Positions 56,676-64,000 of a stretch of 64,000 bases of DNA are shown here, piece after piece. Within the stretch, counting starts at the first letter, position 1; the number at the start of each line of letters is the position of its first letter. Below the pieces are notes generated by a model. That model saw only the letters and a program-made list of their open reading frames with translations. It was not told the DNA's origin and ran no database searches. Both the position numbers and the translations under genes were made by a program. Origin of the DNA: an uncultured Litoreibacter sp. (lineage in GTDB: Bacteria; Pseudomonadota; Alphaproteobacteria; Rhodobacterales; Rhodobacteraceae); contig CANLQL010000003.1 in the NCBI GenBank assembly GCA_947493265.1, positions 750,485 through 814,484 on the forward strand, read 5' to 3'.

Positions 56676-59234
56676 TTAATCTTCCGGGAACTCAAACTTG
56701 TCTTCGTTATCCACAGGCGCGCGAATCGCCAGCTGTGCTGCAGCGATTCTGGCAACTGGGACGCGGTAAGGCGAACAGGACACATAATCCATGTTTTGTT
56801 CGCGACAAAATGCGATGCTATCGGGGTCTCCGCCATGCTCACCGCAGACCGCAAGGGTCAGTTTTTCGCGTGATTGACGACCGCGTTTGCACGCCAGTTC
56901 AAGCAATTCGCCGACACCACCTTGATCAAGTTCAAGGAAGGGATCTTCTTCGAAAACACCCTTGGACACGTAGTCGGACATGAACCGGCCCGCATCGTCC
57001 CGCGACAGCCCATAGGTCATCTGGGTCAGGTCGTTTGTGCCAAAACTCAGGAAGCTGGCGTGCATCGCCAAATCCCCTGCACGCAGGGCTGCGCGTGGTG
57101 TTTCGACCATGACGCCCAGCTTGAAATCAAACTCCTTGCCGGTCTCTGCCGCGACATCCGCCGCAACAGCATCGATGCCGGATTTCACAATCTCAACTTC
57201 CCGCTTGGCTGAAACCAGAGGGATCATGATCTCCGGGATGACCGCGACGCCCTGCTCGGTTTGCGCCTCGATTGCGGCCTCAAAGATCGCGCGCGCTTGC
57301 ATGTCGTAAATCTCGGGCATTGTGATGCCCAAACGCACGCCACGCATACCAAGCATCGGGTTGAATTCCTTCAGGCTGTCGATCCGGGTCTGGACCGTTT
57401 TGGCCGGCAAATCCATGGCTTCCGCCATTTCGCGGATGCCTGAGCGGCTGGAGGGCAAAAATTCGTGCAAAGGCGGATCAAACAAGCGCAAACACACAGG
57501 TTTACCAGCCATGATGGAAAACATCTCGGTAAAGTCATCGCGCTGCATCGGCAGCAACCGGTCAAGCGCTGCCTGGCGTTCATCGCGGTCTTCGGCAAAG
57601 ATCGCCTCGCGCAAAACCGTCAGGCGATCTTCGGCAAAAAACATATGCTCGGTGCGGCAAAGCCCGATGCCGTCGGCTTTAAACGCTAATGCAACCTTCG
57701 CCTCTTCCGCCGTGTCCGCGTTCACGTGAATGCCGATATCACGGAACTCATCGGCCCAAGCCATCAGAGTTTCAAACGGGCCGCCAATGCCCGCTTCAAC
57801 CAGGTCAACGCCACCAGCGAGCACCTGACCTTGGGTACCATCCAAGGTAACCACATCAAATTCCTGAAAAATTCGGCCATCACGGGCCGTTATCGTGCGG
57901 TCTTTCGGGTCAATCTCAAGATCCGTTGCACCGGCAACGCAAGGAAGACCTAAGCCACGCGCGATCACAGCTGCATGGCTGGTGGTGCCGCCGCGCTCCG
58001 TCAAGATGCCATTGGCCGCGTGCATACCGCGGACATCTTCCGGGCTGGTTTCGCGTCTGACAAGGATACAGCTTTCGCCCTGAGCATGGGTCGCTTGCGC
58101 CGTATGCGTATCAAAGACCAGTTTGCCAACCGCCGCACCGGGGCTGGCGGCAATACCTGCAGAAATCACGTCGCGCCTCACGTCAGACGCAACTTGGCGG
58201 TGCAGCAGGTCGCTAACCGCTTTCGCGGGGATCCGCAGAACCGCTTCGCTTTTGGGAATGATCTCATCTTCGGCAAGCTTAACGGCCACGGCCACATCCG
58301 CACGCGAGCTTCTTGGCGCAGAAACGGCATCCAAAATGTTCAACTTGCCACCCTGCAGGGTAAATTCGATCTGCATCTCCTGACGCAACCCCGTCCGGCA
58401 CACGTCGCCGCAACGGATCAATTCGTCAAAAACGTCCGGCTGAGTTTCCTGCAAGGATGGGCCGCGCGCATCCTTGGTCAGATACATCGCCTCCCCTTCG
58501 CCGCTGAGCGCGTCGCGCCCTTGCGACTGCATCAGGTAACGCCCGACTGTAAATGCCCGCCCGTCATCGGGATGCACGAATTGAATGACGCCAGCGCCAC
58601 TTTCGCCCTTGCCCAGACCAAAGGCCATGCGCTGCACGACGAGGCCGAGGCCTGCATCTTCCGGGGCGCCTTTCGACATCCGCAAAAGGCGCGCGGTTGT
58701 GCCATCCCAGGCCCGCGCCATCGACTTCAGAACACCAAATAGCTGCGTTTCGATGGAGCTTGGAAATTCCTCTTCCATCTCATCTTCATAGGCGCGAAGC
58801 GCGCTCTCGACGCTCATATCCGCGCCATCAAAGGCTTCTTCGTCCAGTTTGGTGACGTCGACCGCATAGGATTTGATGAACTTCAAATGCAGCTCTTTCG
58901 CTGCGTCCGCACCAATTTCAGAGGCCAGATAAGCCTCCGTCGCGCGGTTCATTCCGATATTCAGGATCGTGCCAGGTCCGCCCCAATCCGGTTCCACTGG
59001 AGACGACCTGACCGACAGGATCGGCCAACTGCCGAATGGTTCAATAATCTCTGCAAGATCAACACGTTGCCCGGCGGACAGCGCGCGCACCATTGGGGTT
59101 GAAAGTGCCACGGTTTGGGGGACAGGCATGCCGAGGCGAACCAATCGCTGCAAGCATTTGGCGCGGTTGCCGTGCATGCTGCGCTGGATCGCAGCTGTAG
59201 GTGTGATCACTTCACAGGTGAGTTGGTCCAACAT
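56676..59234 (-). CDS. ppdK: Pyruvate phosphate dikinase-like PEP-utilising enzyme with divergent ATP-binding half
   Basis: An 852-residue three-domain protein. The central phosphohistidine is intact in ERGGTTSHAAVIARGLGLPCV near residue 416. The C-terminal PEP barrel is complete: LCRTEHMFF, CLRLFDPPLHEFLP, NPMLGMRGVRLG, VMVETPRAAL, FLSFGTNDLTQMTYGLSRDDAG and CGEHGGDP with the catalytic Cys near 795. In contrast the N-terminal ATP-grasp loop reads SVRSSPVEPDWGGPGTILN where PPDK has SVRSGA...SMPGMMDTVLN. It may be PPDK or a related phosphotransferase. I start at the ATG at 59234 (AAGG 8 bases upstream); 59264 is an alternative. Confidence 0.8.
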   Translation of the reverse strand: MLDQLTCEVITPTAAIQRSMHGNRAKCLQRLVRLGMPVPQTVALSTPMVRALSAGQRVDLAEIIEPFGSWPILSVRSSPVEPDWGGPGTILNIGMNRATEAYLASEIGADAAKELHLKFIKSYAVDVTKLDEEAFDGADMSVESALRAYEDEMEEEFPSSIETQLFGVLKSMARAWDGTTARLLRMSKGAPEDAGLGLVVQRMAFGLGKGESGAGVIQFVHPDDGRAFTVGRYLMQSQGRDALSGEGEAMYLTKDARGPSLQETQPDVFDELIRCGDVCRTGLRQEMQIEFTLQGGKLNILDAVSAPRSSRADVAVAVKLAEDEIIPKSEAVLRIPAKAVSDLLHRQVASDVRRDVISAGIAASPGAAVGKLVFDTHTAQATHAQGESCILVRRETSPEDVRGMHAANGILTERGGTTSHAAVIARGLGLPCVAGATDLEIDPKDRTITARDGRIFQEFDVVTLDGTQGQVLAGGVDLVEAGIGGPFETLMAWADEFRDIGIHVNADTAEEAKVALAFKADGIGLCRTEHMFFAEDRLTVLREAIFAEDRDERQAALDRLLPMQRDDFTEMFSIMAGKPVCLRLFDPPLHEFLPSSRSGIREMAEAMDLPAKTVQTRIDSLKEFNPMLGMRGVRLGITMPEIYDMQARAIFEAAIEAQTEQGVAVIPEIMIPLVSAKREVEIVKSGIDAVAADVAAETGKEFDFKLGVMVETPRAALRAGDLAMHASFLSFGTNDLTQMTYGLSRDDAGRFMSDYVSKGVFEEDPFLELDQGGVGELLELACKRGRQSREKLTLAVCGEHGGDPDSIAFCREQNMDYVSCSPYRVPVARIAAAQLAIRAPVDNEDKFEFPED

Positions 59235-59340
59235 CGGATCTGCCTTCATACTGCGGTGCAGCATAGACAGGTTCAGGTGTCAATCAACCCATACGCCACG
59301 GCAGCACAGAGATTGGTAACAAGATTGTAACAACGAAGGC

Positions 59341-61446
59341 TTAACCCTCGATCTTGGTCAAATCCGCCACGCCCCCGCAGGTCACGCGGATTTTGTTCAG
59401 AAGACACAGCCGGTTTCGCCGTACGATCTGGCTGTCTGCGTTGACCTGAACGGCCTCGAAAAAGGCGTCGATCGGTCCGCGCAGGACCGCCATGGCGGCC
59501 ATGGCCGCCGCGAAGTCTTCGGCCTCAATGGCCGGAGAGATCGCCGCCCCCGCCTGATCAAGCGCTGCGAATAGTGCTTTTTCTTCGTCGCTTTCGGCGA
59601 ATTTCGGATCAGGGTCCAATTCATAGCTGACCCCGTCCTTTTCTTCCTCTTTGCTCAGAATGTTATTGGCGCGTTTGAAGCCCTGGATCAGGTTCTCCCC
59701 GTCATCGGTCTTGAGCACGTCTGCCAGCGCCTCCGCCCGCTTCACCAAAAGCGTCAGATCGTCATTGCCGTCCATCGCGATGCAGGCGTCGATGACGTCA
59801 TGGCGAATGCCCTTGTCGCGGAGAAAGACCTTCAGGCGGTCGTGGAGAAAACGTCTAATGTCATTGCTATCGGCGAAACCTTCATCTTCGACGCGGGATC
59901 TTAGGCCAACGATCTCAGATGCTTTTGCAAGCAATTCATCTAGTTTTAGCGAATACCCATTCTCCAAAACCAACTGAATAACCCCAAGCGCCGCACGTCT
60001 CAGCGCAAACGGGTCTTTCGACCCCGTCGGCTTCTCGTCAATCGCCCAGAACCCTGTCAGCGTGTCGATCTTGTCGGCCAATGCCACAGCGACGGAGACC
60101 GGCGCAGTGGGGACATCGTCGGACGGACCCAAGGGGGAGTAATGCTCAGAGGCGGCCAATGCAACCTCGGATGGCAGGCCCGCCGCTTCGATGTAATACC
60201 GCCCCATAACGCCCTGTAATTCCGGGAATTCATAGACCATCTCGGACGATAGATCGGCCTTGGCGAGCCGTGCCGCTTGCTCGGCCAGATCAGGGTCCGC
60301 ATCTACTGAAGGCGCGATTTCGCGGGTCAATGCGGCGATCCGCTCGATCCGTTCAGCTTGGGAGCCCAGCTTGTTGTGGAAGGTCACATTGGCCAGCGCA
60401 TCCAGCCAGTCTTTCATCGGCGGTTGCGTGTCCGCTTTGGCGACGCGCAGGTCATTTTCCCAGAAGAATTTCCCGTCTGCCAGCCGCGCTGACAACACGC
60501 GGGAGTTGCCCTCAAGGATCGTCGCACCATTGTCCGACGTCTCCACATTGGCGACGGTGATGAAATGCTCGATCCGGCCGGTCTTTGGGTTCCGGACGGA
60601 GAAGAATTTCTGATGCTCCCGCATAGAGGTTTGCAAGACCTCGGCAGGCAGGTCCAGATAGGCAGCGTCAATCGCGCCCATCAGCACGACGGGCCATTCG
60701 ACAAGGCCCGCAACCTCGGCCAGAAGACCTTTGTCTTCGACCACCTCTAGTCCTTTGGCGAAGGCGAGGTTGGTGGCATCGGCCCAGATGTGTTCCGCTC
60801 GGTCGGTCGGGTCGATCACCACGTTGGCACGTTTCAGCTTCGCCGCGTAATCATCGAAATTCGTGACAGCAAACGCCCCCGGGGACATGAAGCGGTGGCC
60901 TTCGGTCTGATTGCCAGCCGTGATACCATCAATATCCAGCGGCACAACTTCTGACCCGGCCTCATCGCTGATCACGCAAAGAATGCGGTGCAGCGGTCGT
61001 ACCCAACGCAGACTGCCCGCGCCCCAGCGCATGGATTTGGGCCAAGGAAAGGTGCGGATCGTTTGCTCCAGCACTTCGGCAACAATGTCTGACGCGTCCC
61101 GGCCGGGTTTTTCGATCACGGCGAACCAGACCTGACCCTTCTTGTCATCGCGGGCTTCCAGCTGATCTTTCGTCAGGCCAGTGGACCGCAAAAATCCTTC
61201 CAGCGCTTTTTCAGGCGCGTCGGTTCTTGGACCTTTGCGTTCTTCGCGCACAGGTTTTGACGCAGCCAGCAAACCGTGCACGGCCAATGTCAGGCGACGC
61301 GGCGTGGAATAGGCCGCCGCCCCTTCATAGGTCAGCCCGGCCTCGACCAGCCCGTCGGTGACCAGCTTTTTCAGGTCCTGCGATGCTTTGGATTGCATCC
61401 GGGCCGGGATTTCCTCGGAAAAGAGTTCGATCAGAAGGTCAGCCAT
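59341..61446 (-). CDS. glyS: Glycyl-tRNA synthetase beta subunit
   Basis: 701 residues, usual for the beta chain of the tetrameric bacterial enzyme. MADLLIELFSEEIPARMQSKASQDL at the start, STPRRLTLAVHG near 42, ALRFLRPL-like KSMRWGAGSLRWVRPLHRI near 139, and TSMREHQKFFSVRN near 280 are hallmarks; the C-terminal DALR-like domain has RRNRLCLLNKI. The frame is open for 76 codons upstream of the ATG at 61446, but that overlaps DUF6446, so I use 61446. It follows DUF6446 by 1 bp. Confidence 0.96.
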   Translation of the reverse strand: MADLLIELFSEEIPARMQSKASQDLKKLVTDGLVEAGLTYEGAAAYSTPRRLTLAVHGLLAASKPVREERKGPRTDAPEKALEGFLRSTGLTKDQLEARDDKKGQVWFAVIEKPGRDASDIVAEVLEQTIRTFPWPKSMRWGAGSLRWVRPLHRILCVISDEAGSEVVPLDIDGITAGNQTEGHRFMSPGAFAVTNFDDYAAKLKRANVVIDPTDRAEHIWADATNLAFAKGLEVVEDKGLLAEVAGLVEWPVVLMGAIDAAYLDLPAEVLQTSMREHQKFFSVRNPKTGRIEHFITVANVETSDNGATILEGNSRVLSARLADGKFFWENDLRVAKADTQPPMKDWLDALANVTFHNKLGSQAERIERIAALTREIAPSVDADPDLAEQAARLAKADLSSEMVYEFPELQGVMGRYYIEAAGLPSEVALAASEHYSPLGPSDDVPTAPVSVAVALADKIDTLTGFWAIDEKPTGSKDPFALRRAALGVIQLVLENGYSLKLDELLAKASEIVGLRSRVEDEGFADSNDIRRFLHDRLKVFLRDKGIRHDVIDACIAMDGNDDLTLLVKRAEALADVLKTDDGENLIQGFKRANNILSKEEEKDGVSYELDPDPKFAESDEEKALFAALDQAGAAISPAIEAEDFAAAMAAMAVLRGPIDAFFEAVQVNADSQIVRRNRLCLLNKIRVTCGGVADLTKIEG

Positions 61447-61447
61447 A

Positions 61448-61978
61448 TCAGTTGCTTTCAAAGCTTTCTCGGGACGGGCATTCGGGGCCGGACGCGGTGC
61501 CGTCATAGGCCTTTTGCCCGCAATTGTTAATTTGGTGCCAGACATAGCCACGCCCGTCGTCAAAAATTGCAACGATGCGGTCGACGCCATATGCGATGTT
61601 TTCTTGCCCGGTGAAGGCCAGTGCGGTTCCGTCTGCCAGCGCATCACCAATGGCCTGTGCATCAAAGCAGCCAAACCAATCGGGGGCTGTCAGCGGAACG
61701 GCGTCGTCGCGCAGCACGTAGGTTTCTGTCAGAAGCGCCTGGCTCATCGGAGTTGTGAAGCAGGCACGAAACCGGATGGGAGAGCTATCAGCGTCAATCG
61801 CTTCGATGTTCTCGGCAAGAATAGCTTCGGGTGTCCCGGTAGAGACGGAGGTCAGCTCTATCTCTGCCGCGGTCACGTTCACCTCTTCGTAGTAATGGTA
61901 AACTTGCAGGTAATAGAGGCCGGCACCGGCCAATACTGAGCTTAGCAGCAGCATCACGATTACTATCTTTCCGGTCAT
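61448..61978 (-). CDS. DUF6446 family membrane-anchored protein between glyQ and glyS
   Basis: A 176-residue protein. One N-terminal transmembrane helix ([22 protein letters not shown]) is followed by a periplasmic-type domain with [40 protein letters not shown] and a C-terminal [19 protein letters not shown], four cysteines in all. I recognise it as the DUF6446 family, restricted to Rhodobacterales and constantly inserted between glyQ and glyS; no function is known. It overlaps glyQ by 4 bp and is 1 bp from glyS. Confidence 0.87.
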   Translation of the reverse strand: MTGKIVIVMLLLSSVLAGAGLYYLQVYHYYEEVNVTAAEIELTSVSTGTPEAILAENIEAIDADSSPIRFRACFTTPMSQALLTETYVLRDDAVPLTAPDWFGCFDAQAIGDALADGTALAFTGQENIAYGVDRIVAIFDDGRGYVWHQINNCGQKAYDGTASGPECPSRESFESN

Positions 61979-62916
61979 GCGGCCCAGCCACCAGCCTCAG
62001 TTTGAACAAACGCGTCCGCGCAAGCTTTGGCCAAATTCCGAACCCGCCCGATATAGGCCTGACGTTCGGTGACCGAAATCACACCACGCGCATCCAGCAG
62101 GTTGAACACGTGAGAGGCCTTGATGCACTGGTCATAGGCCGGTTGCGCCATAACAATGCGGCGACCGTTTTTTGGATCGTCCGCGGGTTGTTCCAAAATG
62201 CGCGCGCATTCGGCTTCCGCATCTTCGAAATGTTTCAGCAGAATATCCGTGTCGGCCACGTCGAAATTCCAGCGGGCATATTGCGCCTCTGCCTCACGGA
62301 AAATGTCACCGTAGGTCAGCGGGATCGCCGTGTCTGGATCATTGAAAGGCATTTCATTGCCGTCATCAAATCCCAGAATATACATCGCAAGTCGTTCCAA
62401 GCCGTAGGTCAATTCGCCCGAAACGGGTTTGCAGTCATGGCCGCCAACCTGTTGAAAATACGTGAATTGCGAGACTTCCATGCCATCGCACCAAACTTCC
62501 CAACCAAGACCCCATGCGCCCAGTGTCGGGCTTTCCCAATCGTCTTCGACAAAGCGGATATCGTGCATGTCCATGTCGATACCAATCGCCTTCAGAGACC
62601 CCAGGTAGAGCTCTTGCAGATTGGGTGGGGAGGGCTTGATGATCACTTGAAACTGGTAGTAGTGCTGCCAACGGTTCGGGCTGTCCCCGTAGCGGCCATC
62701 GGTCGGACGACGGGACGGCTGAACATAGGCCGCAGCCCAAGGCGTTGACCCCAAAGACCGCAAAGTCGTTGCCGGGTGAAACGTACCCGCGCCCACTTCC
62801 ATGTCGTATGGTTGCAAGACAGCACAGCCGTTTTCGGCCCAATACGCCTGCAAGCGCAGAATAATTTCCTGGAACGAGCGCGGTTTTTCCGGTGCGGACG
62901 CCGTTTTTTCAGCCAT
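61975..62916 (-). CDS. glyQ: Glycyl-tRNA synthetase alpha subunit
   Basis: Catalytic alpha chain, 313 residues. [43 protein letters not shown] opens the class II core (residues 14-56), followed by [70 protein letters not shown] and [12 protein letters not shown]. The ATG at 62916 follows AAGGCAAG; the frame upstream to 63000 is not conserved-looking. Head of glyQ-DUF6446-glyS. Confidence 0.97.
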   Translation of the reverse strand: MAEKTASAPEKPRSFQEIILRLQAYWAENGCAVLQPYDMEVGAGTFHPATTLRSLGSTPWAAAYVQPSRRPTDGRYGDSPNRWQHYYQFQVIIKPSPPNLQELYLGSLKAIGIDMDMHDIRFVEDDWESPTLGAWGLGWEVWCDGMEVSQFTYFQQVGGHDCKPVSGELTYGLERLAMYILGFDDGNEMPFNDPDTAIPLTYGDIFREAEAQYARWNFDVADTDILLKHFEDAEAECARILEQPADDPKNGRRIVMAQPAYDQCIKASHVFNLLDARGVISVTERQAYIGRVRNLAKACADAFVQTEAGGWAA

Positions 62917-63083
62917 TTCACTTGCCTTTGCTTGATTGCGTTCTCCATAGGCAACAGGGGGAACAGGGTCAATCGGCAGATCGCGGGTTTTGACGTGCAC
63001 CTCGCCCCGGGTCTGCTAGGTTTCCCCTCAGATTCGTACGACCGCAAGAAAGCCTGAGGGGGATTTCGGTTTTGTTAAGACTG

Positions 63084-64000
63084 ATGAAGATTTTGTTAGT
63101 TGGGCTTTTTGCTCTTCAGGCACAGGTAAGTTTTGCTCAGCAATCCACTTGGATACAGGTTGAAGCGCTTTCGACACTTCGCGAAGCCGAAAGCCGCGCG
63201 CGGGATTATTCCTCGGCGTTTGACAATGTTGCGGGCTTTCGCCTGGGCTCTGGCTGGTACGCAATCGCGCTTGGGCCGTTTGAAGCAAATGACGCACGAC
63301 GCCAATTGGCGGAATTGAAACGTGCCCGGATCATTCCATCAGATGCATATCTTACGGATGCAGGTATCTACGGACAGGCGTTTTGGCCTGTTGGCGGTGC
63401 CGCCGCCCTTGCCCCTGCCCCGCAACCGACAACGCCCGCAGTGCAAACCCCAACAGAGCTTCCCGATGAAACCCCATCTCAGGCCCGAGCAAGTGAACGG
63501 CTTTTGACAGGCGAAGAGCGCAAGGCGCTGCAGGTTTCGCTGCAGTGGTTTGGGTTCTACACTGCACGGATCGACGGCTCTTTCGGACGTGGAACACGGA
63601 GGTCGATGGCCGCGTGGCAGCAGGCCAATAACTTCGAGCCGACCGGCATTCTGACGACCAGCCAACGCGCAGTGCTGAACCAATCCTATAGCGATGCTCT
63701 TTCGGCATTGGGACTGGACACAGTCCGCGAAACCAAGGCTGGCATAGAGCTGACGATGCCCGCAAAACTGGTGGAATTCGAGAAGTATGACTATCCGTTC
63801 GTTCACTACACCCCAAAGGATGGCAGCGGCATTCGGATCCTGTTGATCAGCCAACCCGGCGGATCTGACCGTTTGGCGGGATTGTTTAATATCATGCAAA
63901 CGCTTGAGATCGTGCCCCGCAATGGTGAACGCAGCCTTAGCGATGCGGAATTCACCCTGACAGGGCAAAGCAGCGACTTGCATTCCTACACATATGCACG
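63084..64000 (+). CDS. Secreted SPOR and peptidoglycan-binding domain protein, 3' part beyond the window
   Basis: The frame is open from the ATG at 63084 to the last base, at least 305 residues. A signal peptide (MKILLVGLFALQAQVSFA) is followed by a SPOR domain (STWIQVEALSTLREAESRARDY ... GWYAIALGPFEANDARRQL, residues 21-85), a Pro/Ala linker, and a peptidoglycan-binding domain (RKALQVSLQWFGFYTARIDGSFGRGTRRSMAAWQ, about 150-205). A further domain begins near 235 (YPFVHYTPKDGSGIRILLISQPG); in relatives I recall a trypsin-like serine protease here, which cannot be checked. Divergent from glyQ. Confidence 0.8.
   Translation, partial: MKILLVGLFALQAQVSFAQQSTWIQVEALSTLREAESRARDYSSAFDNVAGFRLGSGWYAIALGPFEANDARRQLAELKRARIIPSDAYLTDAGIYGQAFWPVGGAAALAPAPQPTTPAVQTPTELPDETPSQARASERLLTGEERKALQVSLQWFGFYTARIDGSFGRGTRRSMAAWQQANNFEPTGILTTSQRAVLNQSYSDALSALGLDTVRETKAGIELTMPAKLVEFEKYDYPFVHYTPKDGSGIRILLISQPGGSDRLAGLFNIMQTLEIVPRNGERSLSDAEFTLTGQSSDLHSYTYA

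Noticed and set aside
56665-56679. TTTA-GACCGAT-TTAA resembling a CtrA site
   Set aside because: One base off consensus, and it straddles the stop codon of the PPDK-like gene rather than a promoter; it is about 140 bp from the nearest start.
59202-59211. TGTGATCACT near the 5' end of the PPDK-like gene, and TGTGATCACC inside the EamA gene near 52182
   Set aside because: Both are 9/10 matches to the suc/gntR palindrome but inside coding sequence, where ordinary codons (Val-Ile-Thr) explain them.

Overview
The window looks like a chromosomal segment of a marine Rhodobacterales (Roseobacter-group) alphaproteobacterium. The main reasons are gene content and order: malyl-CoA thioesterase, nnrU, DUF1737 and mesaconyl-CoA hydratase close to mdh-sucC-sucD-sucA-sucB-lpd, glyQ-DUF6446-glyS followed by a PPDK-like gene, and glmM-folP-folB. 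These layouts are familiar from Rhodobacter and Roseobacter genomes. I see no insertion sequence, prophage, CRISPR array or rRNA. There is one tRNA gene.

Layout. 1-3019 (minus): a partial DUF4344 metallopeptidase, mch, a DUF1737 protein, nnrU and mcl2, which belong to the ethylmalonyl-CoA pathway. 3.3-6.7 kb: a small secreted protein, a TauE/SafE permease, mdh and a glycosyltransferase. 6.9-17.6 kb: sucC, sucD, sucA, sucB and lpd, interleaved with five small accessory genes (a lipoprotein, a secreted protein, DUF805, an unknown membrane protein and MAPEG). 17.6-19.5 kb (minus): GNAT, a GntR/FCD regulator and a YgjP-like metallopeptidase. 19.6-25.6 kb: a TIGR02300 protein, tRNA-Ala(GGC), serS, a TspO-like protein, surE, pcm, an nlpD-like gene and DUF3047. 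25.6-28.2 kb (minus): a DUF815 ATPase and tatC-tatB-tatA. 28.4-33.4 kb: a WYL regulator, DUF6314, a small secreted protein, purB, two small secreted proteins with a shared Cys module, and a lone fliG. 33.5-41 kb: lon, a membrane/SRPBCC-like protein, tgt, ctaD, DUF2244 and yqeY. 41-50.4 kb: carA, a glycosyltransferase with a c-di-GMP-receptor-like N-terminus, a second GntR, a HAD phosphatase, a UbiH-type hydroxylase, a class V aminotransferase, two Lrp/AsnC regulators and ilvC. 50.5-64 kb: a methyltransferase, an EamA transporter, glmM, folP, folB, a SleB-type hydrolase, a PPDK-like gene, glyS, DUF6446, glyQ and a partial SPOR/peptidoglycan-binding protein.

How it fits together. Malyl-CoA hydrolysis (mcl2) and mesaconyl-CoA hydration (mch) feed malate and C4/C5 CoA esters into mdh and the 2-oxoglutarate-to-succinate block (sucAB, lpd, sucCD). 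A palindrome, TGTGATCACA, appears twice in front of sucC with centres exactly 21 bp apart, and once just upstream of the start codon of the GntR/FCD gene at the far end of the same cluster. I infer that this regulator controls both the suc operon and itself. A second regulatory candidate is the glycosyltransferase at 42.4 kb. Its N-terminus reproduces the 24-5-24 residue MshEN layout and a full CtrA-type site (TTAA-N7-TTAA) precedes it, which suggests cell-cycle and c-di-GMP linked polysaccharide synthesis.

Limits. All assignments rest on reading motifs, lengths and context. No database search was run, and start codons are choices explained in each entry.
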